Notes: generated by a model not told the origin, from the sequence alone. A DNA stretch of 62,174 nt from Candidatus Firestoneibacteriota bacterium (GCA_026388015.1 JAPLKO010000058.1:1-62174); one strand, 5' to 3'; shown: positions 1 through 8,986, counted from the stretch's first letter. Made by a program: numbers and translations.

Positions 1-87
1 CCTTTTAATTGTATGACTAAATAAGCAAGTTAATGTGTGTAACATTTTTTAAATAATAACGTCTAATGTTTAGGCAAAAAGAGATAG

Positions 88-116
88 TTGCAAATACAAG
101 TTAAAGAGAGTACAAA
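88..116 (+). promoter_or_regulatory. putative sigma-70 promoter for the 199 gene
   Basis: TTGCAA (88-93) and TACAAA (111-116) are separated by 17 bp, about 80 bp before the first gene. The -10 matches consensus at only four of six positions, so this is a weak inference. Apart from this, bases 1-198 are AT-rich and show no gene. Confidence 0.3.
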
Positions 117-198
117 TATAAAATAAGCTGAATATTATTAGCGGGAGAAAAACGGTATAAAGCGCTCAGCCGCTTGCCGAAAAAAAAGGAGAACAGCA

Positions 199-636
199 AT
201 GAAGAAAATGATTGGTGCTCTTGCAATAACTCTGGCAGTGCTCGGAGGCTCGATGATGCTAGCCGAAGATAAAGCTCCGGCATCGGAGAAGAAAGAAGCA
301 GTAAAAGGTTCAGAGCTGGAAAACAAGGTAAAGGAACTTTTCAAAGATTTCAATTCTTCGAAGGATGCCAGCCAGGAAGAAAAAGATGCGGCTGCAAAGA
401 TAAAAAAAGATGTTATGGAGGTGATGGCAAAGATATTTGATGCGAAACTTGCCGAAGTTACGGATAAAGAAAAGGCAGAAGGGTATAAAGCAAAGAAGGA
501 TTCAATAATAAAAAACAATTTTGATAAAGCCCGCGCAAACAGAAAAGAAGATTTCGTTTGGAATTGGTATGCGCCTGTAGTTGAAAAAAAAGACAGGAAA
601 GACAAGAAAGACGGTAAAAAGAAGAAGAAGAAATAA
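199..636 (+). CDS. small exported lysine-rich hypothetical protein
   Basis: Function not recognised. The 145-residue product has a signal peptide (basic MKK start, hydrophobic core about residues 5-20, likely cut before AEDKAP). A charged, probably helical Lys/Glu/Asp-rich body follows, then a strongly basic tail of mixed K, R and D ending in six lysines. A good AGGAG Shine-Dalgarno sits 8 bases before the ATG. It stands alone, between a weak promoter and a hairpin terminator, so it is likely monocistronic. The bias could fit an exported protein binding an anionic polymer such as nucleic acid or acidic polysaccharide, but that is speculation from composition only. Confidence 0.7.
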   Translation: MKKMIGALAITLAVLGGSMMLAEDKAPASEKKEAVKGSELENKVKELFKDFNSSKDASQEEKDAAAKIKKDVMEVMAKIFDAKLAEVTDKEKAEGYKAKKDSIIKNNFDKARANRKEDFVWNWYAPVVEKKDRKDKKDGKKKKKK

Positions 637-662
637 AACAGAAAAACAGTTGAAGTAACTAG

Positions 663-702
663 CGGGGCAGAATGCTTGAAAAAAGCACCTGCCCCGTACT
701 TG
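663..702 (+). terminator. hairpin terminator after the Lys-rich protein gene
   Basis: CGGGGCAG (663-670) pairs with CTGCCCCG (689-696), and an inner TGCTT/AAGCA stem (673-677 with 683-687) caps it with a GAAAA loop. A short T-rich stretch follows. This fits a rho-independent terminator, though the T tract is weak. A REP-like palindrome is the alternative. Confidence 0.55.
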
Positions 703-732
703 TTTTACAAGCCTCCGGATCTATAATTCGGC

Positions 733-761
733 TTAACTTAAACATTGCTAAGTGCTATAAT
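733..761 (+). promoter_or_regulatory. extended -10 sigma-70 promoter for the SGNH hydrolase gene
   Basis: TTAACT (733-738), 17 bp, then TATAAT (756-761), with TGC directly before the -10 as in extended -10 promoters. It lies 48 bp before the ATG at 809. Confidence 0.55.
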
Positions 762-808
762 ATATTAAAGAAGAAATATTCCGCCGTAACATTCAAAATG
801 GAGCTGAA

Positions 809-1915
809 ATGAGAAAAACTGCTGAGAATAGAAAATCAGTATGTGTGTTTTCAGATTTGTATAAAAAGAAATTTCCAAAACCGCCTGTTTCCGGGTTGCC
901 GAAAGAATCGGTATGGTATGATGCTTCGACCTTAACTATCGCCGGAAAAGGATGGTCTTTAGAGTCGAGAACGTATGAACGCCTGCCCTCACGTGCTGAA
1001 AAACTGATACCGGAAAAACCCTGGCGGCAATCGCTTGCGGGAGCCGGTGTTTCTATACGCTTTTGTTCAAATGCTCCTATGTTTTTCGCCCGCTGGGTGG
1101 ACTACAATAATGAATGGGCGAAAAACCAGGAACCGGCCAATCAACCTGTTTTATATGTGAGGGAAGATGGACGGTGGCGCTGGCTCGGTACTTCCTCAGG
1201 TAAAAACACCCCTATTTTTAAACTTATTAATGATCTAATTCCGGTTAAAGAAAGGGAGTACCTTCTTTACCTTCCGATGGGAAGAGGTGTAAGGAAAATG
1301 GATATAGGTATACCTAAGGGCTTCTATATATATCCGTCACTGCTATCAGGAGAACGGCCGGTGCTTTTTTACGGCACCTCTATCATTCATGGCGCGTCAG
1401 CGGCTTCGAGACCGGGTCTTAACCTGGTTGCTCTTTTGGAAAGGCATTTCGACTATCCGTTTTTAAATCTTGGCTTTTCCGGAAGCGCTTGTATGGAGCC
1501 GGAGGTAATAAAATTTGTTTCCGAGATAGATGCCTGTGTTTATATTATAGACTGTCTTCCGAATATGGTTGCCAAAACGGTAAAGGAACGTTTCGTTCCC
1601 GCCATAAGGCTTCTAAGGAAAAGAAGACCGCAAACCCCGATTATTGTTGTTGAGAGTCTGCTGTATGAAGACGGCTTTCTGGTTGCATGCAGAAAAAACA
1701 GGTGCGAAGGGTCAAATGCTGAATTAAAAAAATGGTATACCCGGCTAAAAAAAGAAGGCGTTAAAGGTCTCTCCTATGTCACCGGAAAGGCGCTTTTTGG
1801 CGGTGAAACAGAAGTCACAAGGGACGGTACGCACCCGACTGATTTTGGTTACAGGTGCATGGCAAAGACGTTTATACCTTTGCTGGCGCCGTATATTAAA
1901 AAAAACTTGTTATAA
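809..1915 (+). CDS. SGNH/GDSL-family esterase (Lipase_GDSL_3-like)
   Basis: Probable carbohydrate-ester or acyl-ester hydrolase of 368 residues. An N-terminal beta-sandwich-like part (about 1-175) precedes the SGNH domain. The nucleophile is Ser191 in YGTSIIHG. NLGFSGS and DCLPNM are block II/III equivalents, and the Asp339/His342 pair lies in DGTHPTDFG. This arrangement is typical of the PF14606 type with a GxDLY-like N-domain. No signal peptide is seen, unlike its secreted neighbours, so it may act in the cytoplasm on imported products. It has its own extended -10 promoter and is followed closely by a broken SDR gene. Family assignment is firm; the substrate is unknown. Confidence 0.85.
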   Translation: MRKTAENRKSVCVFSDLYKKKFPKPPVSGLPKESVWYDASTLTIAGKGWSLESRTYERLPSRAEKLIPEKPWRQSLAGAGVSIRFCSNAPMFFARWVDYNNEWAKNQEPANQPVLYVREDGRWRWLGTSSGKNTPIFKLINDLIPVKEREYLLYLPMGRGVRKMDIGIPKGFYIYPSLLSGERPVLFYGTSIIHGASAASRPGLNLVALLERHFDYPFLNLGFSGSACMEPEVIKFVSEIDACVYIIDCLPNMVAKTVKERFVPAIRLLRKRRPQTPIIVVESLLYEDGFLVACRKNRCEGSNAELKKWYTRLKKEGVKGLSYVTGKALFGGETEVTRDGTHPTDFGYRCMAKTFIPLLAPYIKKNLL

Positions 1916-1927
1916 TAGGAGAAATAT

Positions 1928-2449
1928 ATGGATTTGGGACTAAAAAATAAAGTTGTCGGAATAACCGGTGGTGCAGACGATATTGGCTTGGCTCTTGCCG
2001 TGTAAATGGCGGAAGAAGGTTGCCGGTTGCTTCTTTGCGATATCAATGAAGAAAAACTAAAAAAAGCAGCTATTCAACTTGAAGGAAAGGGCGCAAAGGT
2101 ATTTTCAAAACCGGTTAATGTAACGAATGAAGCCCAGGTGGAGAGTTTTATAAATGCCGGGTGTAAACATTTTGGTGAGATTAACGTCTGGATTAATAAT
2201 GCCGGCATCTATCCCCAGAAAGCGCTTATTGAGATGAGCAGTTCGGAGTGGGACCAACTTTTTAATGTAAATCTAAAGTCCGTCTTTCTTTGTATAAAAG
2301 CCGTTTCAAAGCCTATGAAAAATCAGAACTCCGGTGTGATAATAAATGCTGCTTCGTTCGCAGGTATCATACCTCCGGCGGAAAGCTTTGTGTTCAAAAT
2401 GCCGAGTTACCGTGGCAAAACAAATAAAGGAGAATTATGGGATTATTGA
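1928..2449 (+). pseudogene. short-chain dehydrogenase/reductase, broken
   Basis: Reading from the ATG at 1928 gives an SDR N-terminus with a degenerate Rossmann motif (GITGGADDIGLA). An in-frame TAA at 2003-2005 interrupts it. After a directly following ATG (2006) the fold continues with LLLCDINEE, NNAGIYP and INAAS. The C-terminus is lost: the frame runs into PSYRGK and ends at 2449 inside the next gene, so the catalytic YxxxK is missing and about 80-100 residues are gone. With both a nonsense codon and a truncated end, this is almost certainly a dead NAD(P)-dependent sugar or polyol dehydrogenase gene. A translated fragment from 2006 would lack cofactor-binding glycines. Confidence 0.8.
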
Positions 2450-4140
2450 ATGCAGGTAAAAAAGTTTTAAATGCGGTATCTCTTTATACAGGAAAAACAC
2501 TGTTTATTTTTGCCGTTTGTTTCTTCTGGGCAGCGGCTGCTGCAGGCGAGTACAAAGCTGTTTTTCCTCCGGCGGATCCTAAAACCCTGCCGGAAGTGCC
2601 GGTTGTACGTCCGGGAAAAGCTGCTGATATGCAACTTGATGGTTTGCTTGATGAAGCGGCGTGGAAGAAAGCAGTAGTGTACTCTGACTTCGGGCTGGAT
2701 ACCGGAGAGGGCTTAACAGATTTCCCGACACGGGTCCATTTTTTATACTCTAATCGGACACTTTGGATAGCTCTAGAGTGTGATATTCCAAAGCCGATAG
2801 ATGGAGGAGAGATAGAATCCGTCCTTGAGAAAGAAAACATAGAGATATTTTTGGATAACACCGGAAGTAAAAGGATGTATTATCATATCGGCATGGACAC
2901 GAAAGGTGTTGTTGATATTCCTGGTTTCACCGGACAGAACACCGCTAAAGCCTGTCAAAGTGTTGTAAAAAGAACGAAAAAAGGTTACCGTGTTGAAATG
3001 AGTATTGCGCTTGATGTGCTCTCTGATTTCGGCGCGCCGAATAAAGATATAATCGGAGTAAATGTAGCGCGGCAATCTATCGGAAAAAGATGGTCAAGTC
3101 TTTGCGGAATAATCGGGCAAGGCTCGCGCGCGGATCAGTTTTGGACCCTTCTGCTTGATTCTAAAGGCGGGGAAAAACTCCCGCAGACAGTTTACCGGCC
3201 TATTTTTAAAAATGATGCGGATTTATCAAAACTTGCCTCCGGGCTGCTTTCTGTCCTTGAAGAGTACAAGAAAAAAACGTTTGAAGGGCGGCCTTTAGTA
3301 GATGTGAGAATGAAACAGCTTGAAAATATTTTAAACAGAAGTAAAAAAGACCGTTGGGGCTCTTCTGTTTCGCTCGGGGCTGCTGTTTACCGTGCTTTCA
3401 GGGTTTTAAAAGAGCTTCTTCCTGAAACGGGAAAAAATGCGGCTTTACTGGAAGTGGAAAAGGCGCTTCTTCCCGGAAAGGAAAATGATTTTCCGTCTGC
3501 CTCCGTTTCTCCAAAAAGCGGGTGGAGAGAGTGCGCATTTACTTTTTCCGAAGATGGTTCTTCCCAGCCTTATGCGCTTTATGTTCCGGGGAACGTTACT
3601 GCCGGAAAAAAACTCCCGCTTGTCGTATATCTCCACGGTTCAAATCTGGTCTCTTACAGCGATGGCTTAATAATGGAGATGCATCAGCCTCCTATAGAAT
3701 TTTTAATGGTCAGGGTTAATGCCAGAAAGTGCAAAAGATATGGTCCGTCAGAAAAAAAAGAGATAAACGAGGTAATCAAAGATATTTCGGCGAAATGGCC
3801 GGTGGATGAAGACCGTATAAGCTTGTTCGGTTTCAGCGCGGGTGCTTTTGCTTCCGCCGAGCTGGTAGTCGAACAACAGGGAAAATATTCTGCTGCGGCG
3901 GTTGTAGCAGGCAGGTTTAAAGATCTCAGGGCCGGGAATGCCCCGTCTTTGCCTTTAATAGCGATTTGGGGTCTTGCCGATCCTGCGGTCCCTTTTAAAA
4001 AAGAAGAAGGCGGTGAGCTTTCGAAATTAACAAAAAATAACGGTTATGAAACTATAATTTATGTTCTTCCGGTTACCGATCACTCAGTGCCGATGGCGGG
4101 CTTTGAGTTCTGGCTTGCTTCAAAAAGCAGAAAAAAATAA
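2437..4140 (+). CDS. secreted CBM9-like module fused to alpha/beta-hydrolase esterase
   Basis: A 567-residue exported protein. The signal/anchor segment is around residues 20-38 (hydrophobic run ending AAAAAG). A CBM9/DOMON-like sugar-binding module follows (about 50-240: LDGLLDEAAWKKA, NIEIFLDNTGS), then a linker. The C-terminal alpha/beta hydrolase (about 355-565) has an oxyanion LVVYLHGS stretch, nucleophile Ser467 in GFSAG, Asp515 in GLADP and His549 in TDHSVP. It probably releases ester decorations (acetyl or feruloyl type) from a polysaccharide held by the CBM. The start has an AAAGGAG site and overlaps the SDR pseudogene by 13 bp. Substrate not determinable. Confidence 0.8.
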   Translation: MGLLNAGKKVLNAVSLYTGKTLFIFAVCFFWAAAAAGEYKAVFPPADPKTLPEVPVVRPGKAADMQLDGLLDEAAWKKAVVYSDFGLDTGEGLTDFPTRVHFLYSNRTLWIALECDIPKPIDGGEIESVLEKENIEIFLDNTGSKRMYYHIGMDTKGVVDIPGFTGQNTAKACQSVVKRTKKGYRVEMSIALDVLSDFGAPNKDIIGVNVARQSIGKRWSSLCGIIGQGSRADQFWTLLLDSKGGEKLPQTVYRPIFKNDADLSKLASGLLSVLEEYKKKTFEGRPLVDVRMKQLENILNRSKKDRWGSSVSLGAAVYRAFRVLKELLPETGKNAALLEVEKALLPGKENDFPSASVSPKSGWRECAFTFSEDGSSQPYALYVPGNVTAGKKLPLVVYLHGSNLVSYSDGLIMEMHQPPIEFLMVRVNARKCKRYGPSEKKEINEVIKDISAKWPVDEDRISLFGFSAGAFASAELVVEQQGKYSAAAVVAGRFKDLRAGNAPSLPLIAIWGLADPAVPFKKEEGGELSKLTKNNGYETIIYVLPVTDHSVPMAGFEFWLASKSRKK

Positions 4141-4208
4141 TTATAGGGAAAACATATCGCAAATAGGATATAATGAAAATATCAAATCCTTCACCGAAAG
4201 GAATAAAA

Positions 4209-6491
4209 ATGTTTAAGCTCCTCCGCACCTCTCTTCTTGCAGTGCTCCTGTCCGTACTTCTTCTTCAGGGTCAGGCATTTTCGGGAGCAGTAAAGCAACC
4301 CGAACTTGTTTCTGCTGAAAAATCGGCCAAAATTGCTGTCCCGCAGGGGCATCCGCGAGTTTATATAAGAGCTGAAGAGCTTTCAGCCGTCAGAGCAAAA
4401 CTTGAAATGCCCGAGTATGCGGACTCCTGGAAAGCCGTACAAAAGCACGCTCTGCCCGGAGCGAAAAGCGAGGCAGGGCCGCTTTGTAATGCTTTTATAT
4501 ATCTAATCAAAGGCGACAAAGAAGAGGGAAGAAGAGCCGTTACCGGAGCGCTTCAGGCGCTTAAAGAAAGCACAAATCCCACAAATGCCGCGCGAACTCT
4601 GGTTTCTCCCTTGCATTGGGGCGCCTGTGTTTACGACTGGTGTTATGACCTTTTAACTCCTGAGGAAAAAAAACAGTTTGTCTTTGAGTTCCAGCGGATT
4701 GCGGCTATGCATCCGCCCTGGTTTCCGGCTAAAGATTTTGAATGTCTTGCTGTTGTCGGGCATGATTCGGAAGGCTGGCTTTTGACCGGACAGCTCCAGG
4801 CAGGCGCTGCTATTTACGATGAAGACAAAGTATTGTTTGATGCCGCTTTAGCGTTGTTTAAAAAAGTATACATCGGCCCGCGTAACTATCATTACGCCAG
4901 CCATAGTCACCATCAGGGTGCGCATTACAGCACCAGGTTGGTTTACGATCTTTATGCCTCCTGGCTTTTTAGAAAAATGGGAGCAGGGGATGTGCTTTCC
5001 CGAGAACAACAGTTTGTGTCATATCCGTGGATCTACAATCTGCGTCCGGACGGGGAACAGATAAATAGGGGGGAAGCTTCATTCACCGGACGTTCGGGAA
5101 GAAAATATACCAATGTGCTGGTGGCCTCGGCCTACTATGACGACCCGTATCTCTACGGTATGACAAAAGAAAAATATTTTAAACCCCAGTGTTCTCCGAT
5201 GGAAGAGGTTTTTGATATTATTTTTAGACCCGTGGGTCAGAAAAGCAGACCTTTTTCGGAGCTCCCGCTGGTTAAAAACTTTCCCTTTCCGATGGGCGAG
5301 ATGACCGCGCGTACCGGCTGGAATATGGGCAAAGAAAGCGGGGATGTTTTGGTGTTTATGCGGGCGGGCGGAACGTTTTTCGGGAACCATCAGCGCCGGG
5401 ATATGGGTACTTTTCAGATTTATTACAAAACTCCTCTTACCGGACCAAGCGGGTATTATGGAAAGTTCTATGGAGACAAACACTGGGTTTATGCGCATGA
5501 GACAATTGCTTCAAACGGACTCTTAATTTACGATCCTAAGGAAGTTTTATCTAAAAAACAGCATAGAGCCGGAGGGCAGATAATTCCGAACGGAGAGGAT
5601 CATCCTTTTACGCTGGAAGATCTTTTAACAAAAGGGTATGAACAGGGAAAAGTGACAGGGAGCTCTTTTGGTCCGGATCCGATGAAGCCGGAGTATGCGG
5701 CAATAGCAGGGGATATTACAAAAGCTTACGGCCCAAAAGCCGGACTGGTTACACGTTCTATGGCGACTCTTTTTACGGAAGATGCGCGGTATCCTGCGCT
5801 GCTTTTCATATACGACCGGCTTACGGCGGCTCAGGCGGATTTTAAAAAGATATTTGTTCTTCACTCCTATAAAGAATCGTTCGACGAAGGGAAAGGTTCC
5901 TGGAGCTCTTTGGGCTTTGGCGAGCATCCTTCAGGGAAGATGAACCTGCAGATGCTGCTGCCGGAAGAAACGGAGTTTAAAAAAATAGGCGGTCCCGGAA
6001 AAGAATTCTGGCTTGAAAGCACGGGAAACAACTATACCTCTAAAGATAAATCTGTTCATCCTGAAGCCTATACCTGGAGGCTGGAAGTTTCCCCGAAGGA
6101 CAAAAATATTAAAGATGAGTTTTTAAGCGTTATAACCGTTATGGATGCAGATATGAAGCCTGTACCTGCAAAGCGCATACAAAACGGGAGTGCTTTAGGT
6201 ATTCAAATAATGAATCGCGCGGTGATATTTAATAAGAGCCTCGAACCTGCAGCCAGATTGGAGTTTTTGCTTACTTTTGAGAAGGAAGGAAAGTTTTTAA
6301 TACTCGGGCTTGCCCCCGGTTTTTGGCGCGTGTCTAAAGACGGCGTAGAAATACAAGCACGCTTGCCGGTAACGGCAGAAGGCGGCAGCTTGTACCTGAA
6401 CGGTTCTGCGGGAAAATACATTTTGGAGAGAGTGGAAGCGGTAGTACCTGTCTCCACCCCTGATTTTTGGGATAAAATGCGTAAGAAGTAA
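4209..6491 (+). CDS. secreted heparinase II/III-like polysaccharide lyase
   Basis: Probable uronate-polysaccharide lyase of 760 residues acting outside the cytoplasm. I chose the ATG at 4209 because AAAGGA lies 7 bases upstream and a clean signal peptide follows (FKLLRTSLLAVLLSVLLLQG). An ATG 36 bases earlier lacks a site. The N-terminal half is an (alpha/alpha) toroid (about 40-330) with a His-rich ASHSHHQGAHYS stretch near residue 233. The C-terminal beta-sandwich half contains FFGNHQRRDMGTF near 390 and HETIASNGLLIYDP near 430, as in heparinase II/III proteins. It lies in line with the CBM-esterase. Whether the substrate is a glycosaminoglycan, alginate or another acidic glycan cannot be told. 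Confidence 0.75.
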   Translation: MFKLLRTSLLAVLLSVLLLQGQAFSGAVKQPELVSAEKSAKIAVPQGHPRVYIRAEELSAVRAKLEMPEYADSWKAVQKHALPGAKSEAGPLCNAFIYLIKGDKEEGRRAVTGALQALKESTNPTNAARTLVSPLHWGACVYDWCYDLLTPEEKKQFVFEFQRIAAMHPPWFPAKDFECLAVVGHDSEGWLLTGQLQAGAAIYDEDKVLFDAALALFKKVYIGPRNYHYASHSHHQGAHYSTRLVYDLYASWLFRKMGAGDVLSREQQFVSYPWIYNLRPDGEQINRGEASFTGRSGRKYTNVLVASAYYDDPYLYGMTKEKYFKPQCSPMEEVFDIIFRPVGQKSRPFSELPLVKNFPFPMGEMTARTGWNMGKESGDVLVFMRAGGTFFGNHQRRDMGTFQIYYKTPLTGPSGYYGKFYGDKHWVYAHETIASNGLLIYDPKEVLSKKQHRAGGQIIPNGEDHPFTLEDLLTKGYEQGKVTGSSFGPDPMKPEYAAIAGDITKAYGPKAGLVTRSMATLFTEDARYPALLFIYDRLTAAQADFKKIFVLHSYKESFDEGKGSWSSLGFGEHPSGKMNLQMLLPEETEFKKIGGPGKEFWLESTGNNYTSKDKSVHPEAYTWRLEVSPKDKNIKDEFLSVITVMDADMKPVPAKRIQNGSALGIQIMNRAVIFNKSLEPAARLEFLLTFEKEGKFLILGLAPGFWRVSKDGVEIQARLPVTAEGGSLYLNGSAGKYILERVEAVVPVSTPDFWDKMRKK

Positions 6492-6534
6492 TTTAATTTA
6501 AAACATCAAATAAACACGCTTGTAAGGAGATTGT

Positions 6535-6713
6535 ATGTCTAAAGGATTTAACAGGGTTTTTGCTTTTCTTTAAAAGCCGGCGCCAGTGTAATTGACAAGG
6601 GAGAGCCGATACCGAACCTTCTCGGGGAATGGTCGGGAAAAGCTCCGGATCTCGGAGCCCGGGAGTTTGGCAGCAAGCCTCGACATTTTGGCCCGAGGCC
6701 GCAGGTAAAATAA
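6535..6713 (+). pseudogene. remnant of a parallel beta-helix protein gene (ends only)
   Basis: A Shine-Dalgarno site (AAGGAG) and ATG at 6535 open a 12-codon start (MSKGFNRVFAFL) that stops at 6573. From 6576, in another frame, comes a typical C-terminal tail of secreted right-handed beta-helix proteins: IDKGEPIPNL, then APDLGAREFG and PRHFGPRP, ending at 6711-6713. An intact gene of this kind would have some 400-600 codons between these ends, so an internal deletion has removed almost everything. The GAPDLGAYEFG-like tail also occurs in the intact beta-helix protein at 19516 (LGAYEYIP). Confidence 0.65.
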
Positions 6714-6725
6714 AAGGAAATTAAT

Positions 6726-7529
6726 TTGCTTACAAAAAAACAGCTTGTTTCTGATATTCTTGCTTCCGGTGTAATTCCCGGGAGTGCTCTGGCCCTGCAC
6801 AGTTCAATGAAAGCTGTCGGGTTGGTGGACGGCGGACCGGATACTTTGATTGAGGCGTTCCTTGAAGTTCTCGGCCGTGACGGTACTCTAATGGTACCTA
6901 CCTTTACTTACGGGGTAAAACATCAGGGCAGACCTTTTGATCCGGAAACCTCGGAATCTGTTACGGGACTTCTTACTGAAGTATTCCGTAAACGTCCGGA
7001 TGCAATCAGAAGTATCGCTCCAGTGCACTCTGTAGCTGCTATCGGACGCCTTGCTTTAGAGCTCACCCGGGACCATCTGTACTCGACAACTCTTGGCAGG
7101 TACTCTCCGTACCACCGTCTTGCCGAAGCCGGCGGATCTATTATGCTTCTTGGCTGTGATCATAACTCTAACTCAATCATTCATGTTGCGGAATCCCTTG
7201 CAGAAATACCCTATATATACACCCCGACACCCGGAGCCCCTGACGGTTTCCATGAAATCCGCCAGAAAGACGGACGGGTTAAAAAAATACAGCTTACGGA
7301 GTTTACCGGTTGCAGTAAAGCGTTCTTTAGGGCTGAGCCTGTTCTTAGAAAAGCCGGAGCTATCAGAGATGGTCAAATTGGAGATGCAAAAACCCAGCTT
7401 ATGAAAGGGGATGAACTTCTAAAAATAATGACCCCTGTTTTAAACTCTGATCCGGGGCTGCTTTTATGCCCAAAACCAACGTGCAGTTATTGCCGTCCCA
7501 GAGAAAAAACTTTAAATCCTGACAAGTAG
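6726..7529 (+). CDS. AAC(3)-family acetyltransferase-like protein (paralog 1)
   Basis: A 267-residue member of the aminoglycoside N3-acetyltransferase fold, which transfers acetyl from acetyl-CoA to an amino group. Landmarks are LHSSMKAVG near residue 20, GTLMVPTFTYG near 55, PVHSVAAIG near 100 and LGCDHNSNSIIHVAE around 140-155, where the His is expected to be catalytic. The C-terminus carries a CSYCR motif also found, as CSHCR, in the paralog at 47722. The TTG start has AAAGGAAA seven bases upstream. In this setting it more likely acts on an amino sugar or a cell-wall/lipid metabolite than on a drug. No resistance context is visible. Confidence 0.8.
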   Translation: MLTKKQLVSDILASGVIPGSALALHSSMKAVGLVDGGPDTLIEAFLEVLGRDGTLMVPTFTYGVKHQGRPFDPETSESVTGLLTEVFRKRPDAIRSIAPVHSVAAIGRLALELTRDHLYSTTLGRYSPYHRLAEAGGSIMLLGCDHNSNSIIHVAESLAEIPYIYTPTPGAPDGFHEIRQKDGRVKKIQLTEFTGCSKAFFRAEPVLRKAGAIRDGQIGDAKTQLMKGDELLKIMTPVLNSDPGLLLCPKPTCSYCRPREKTLNPDK

Positions 7530-7540
7530 AAGGAGAATAT

Positions 7541-8326
7541 ATGAAGACTTATAAGTTTTTATCAGTGTTTTGTTTAACTACCCTTTTTATTTTTACGGGT
7601 TGCGCAAATAAAGTTGAGCTTAAGAAAGACTCCGGACCTGCAGAGTTTGTAACTGAAAAAAAAATCGCGGAGGAATGGATAAATACTAATAATATTCAAA
7701 ATGAATATACAAAAAGACTGAATTTGCCTTACCGGAATATAGATGAAAGCATATATCAGGAGTATAATCTGGTTCCAAAAGATGAGCTCTCGAAATACAA
7801 CATCAAATTGACAAAAAGAGAAGAAGCGCTTGAAGAATGGTGCAATGATTTGTTGCTTTTGGAGATACGGGGTTCTGATTTGGGTTGTAAAAATAGATTT
7901 ATAAATCCGAACCAGAATAATAAGGTGATATTTGAGTATGCGTATAAAGATCACAATGGTGCTGACTCTGATGCAAAAATAATTAACCTGGGAAAGAATA
8001 TATTTATTATTCACTACTGGGATCTCGGGGATAGCGGCTGGAAAGAGAACAGTATTTATGATCTGAAGAAAGGCGAAATTGGTGAGCGGCTTAAGATTAA
8101 CGGACATTTTACTTTTATATATTATTACGACCTGGATAATGACGGGGTGCGGGAGCTGATTTCAGAAAAACAGATGTATCTCTTGAAGGACGGCACGGTT
8201 AAAGAGTATTTGGAGTTCTTCAGGCCTTACGGGACGGGTGTTGTGCTTCTAAATAAAATAGAGATATATAATAAAACTGCAAACTCTTTTGAGAAAGTAG
8301 GAACAAGCTATTCTCTGAAAGACTGA
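7541..8326 (+). CDS. hypothetical lipoprotein with DxDxDG-like loop
   Basis: Function unknown. The 261-residue product has a lipoprotein signal (KFLSVFCLTTLFIFTGC, lipobox FTGC at about residues 18-21), so it is probably membrane-anchored. The C-terminal half contains DLDNDGVREL, which resembles calcium-binding DxDxDG loops of FG-GAP/VCBS-type repeats and is followed by a paired strand. A good AAGGAG site precedes the ATG. It sits 11 bp after the AAC(3)-like gene and just before the cyclase gene, so the three may be co-transcribed. Confidence 0.65.
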   Translation: MKTYKFLSVFCLTTLFIFTGCANKVELKKDSGPAEFVTEKKIAEEWINTNNIQNEYTKRLNLPYRNIDESIYQEYNLVPKDELSKYNIKLTKREEALEEWCNDLLLLEIRGSDLGCKNRFINPNQNNKVIFEYAYKDHNGADSDAKIINLGKNIFIIHYWDLGDSGWKENSIYDLKKGEIGERLKINGHFTFIYYYDLDNDGVRELISEKQMYLLKDGTVKEYLEFFRPYGTGVVLLNKIEIYNKTANSFEKVGTSYSLKD

Positions 8327-8353
8327 AAAAGGTTATAAAAAGGAGCATTTCGA

Positions 8354-8986
8354 ATGAAACTGATTGATTTAACGCTGGAAATGCCGTTAAGAGAAGATCG
8401 AAAGAAAACAGCAAAAAGTTTTGACCGGCCGCTTAAATTTGAAAACGGGAAGTACACTGCTGTACAGCATATATTTACTTTTGGTTCAACGGTCGGAACA
8501 TATATAGATTTTCCCGGGCATATAAAAGAAGCGGATGACGGACTCCGCGCCATTGATTATCCCGTGGAAAAGCTCTTCCGGGTGAAAACCGCTGTTATCC
8601 ACCTTGACAGAAAGAGCGGTTCCGGTGCGGTCTCGGCTTCCGATTTAGCGGCGGCAGCTCCGAAACTGCATGGTTGCAAAGCTATAGTTCTAAATGCTCT
8701 CGGAAGGCGCAGATTTGACGGTATTAAAGCCCGGTCTGTCTGGTTAACTCCGGATGCAGGAGAGTGGCTTGCTTCTAAAGGCATTCATCTTTTTGTTTCT
8801 GATATCTATGAAAGAGAACCTGTTTTTACCGGTATCTTTGCAATTCTTTTTAAGGCAGGCATCTCAACTGTTTGCTGGCCCGTTAATCTGCACAAGCTGA
8901 CATCGCCATACGCCGAACTTACCGCTTTGCCAATCAGATTTAAGGATGTTACGCAGGTCCAATGCCGTATAGTTGCAGAGTTTTAA
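8354..8986 (+). CDS. cyclase/kynurenine formamidase-like protein with altered metal motif
   Basis: A 210-residue protein of the PF04199 cyclase/KynB-like hydrolase fold (opens MKLIDLTLEMP). In active metallo-amidohydrolases of this family the motif is HxGTHxDxPxH. Here it is T46-x-G-T-Y50-x-D52-x-P54-x-H56, so two metal ligands are replaced while Asp52 and His56 remain. The C-terminal part (WPVNLHKL, then AELTALPIRFKD) agrees with the family. The protein is either catalytically changed or uses a different metal site. It may form a short operon with the two genes before it and converges on typA. Confidence 0.7.
   Translation: MKLIDLTLEMPLREDRKKTAKSFDRPLKFENGKYTAVQHIFTFGSTVGTYIDFPGHIKEADDGLRAIDYPVEKLFRVKTAVIHLDRKSGSGAVSASDLAAAAPKLHGCKAIVLNALGRRRFDGIKARSVWLTPDAGEWLASKGIHLFVSDIYEREPVFTGIFAILFKAGISTVCWPVNLHKLTSPYAELTALPIRFKDVTQVQCRIVAEF

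Noticed and set aside
138..605. 155-codon minus-strand frame opposite the Lys-rich protein
   Set aside because: It is a Ser/Phe-rich mirror of Lys/Glu codons with no ribosome site; the plus-strand gene has a signal peptide and SD.
6726..7529. Acquired aminoglycoside-resistance gene
   Set aside because: No resistance cassette, integron or IS element is nearby, and a chromosomal paralog exists; a metabolic role is more likely.
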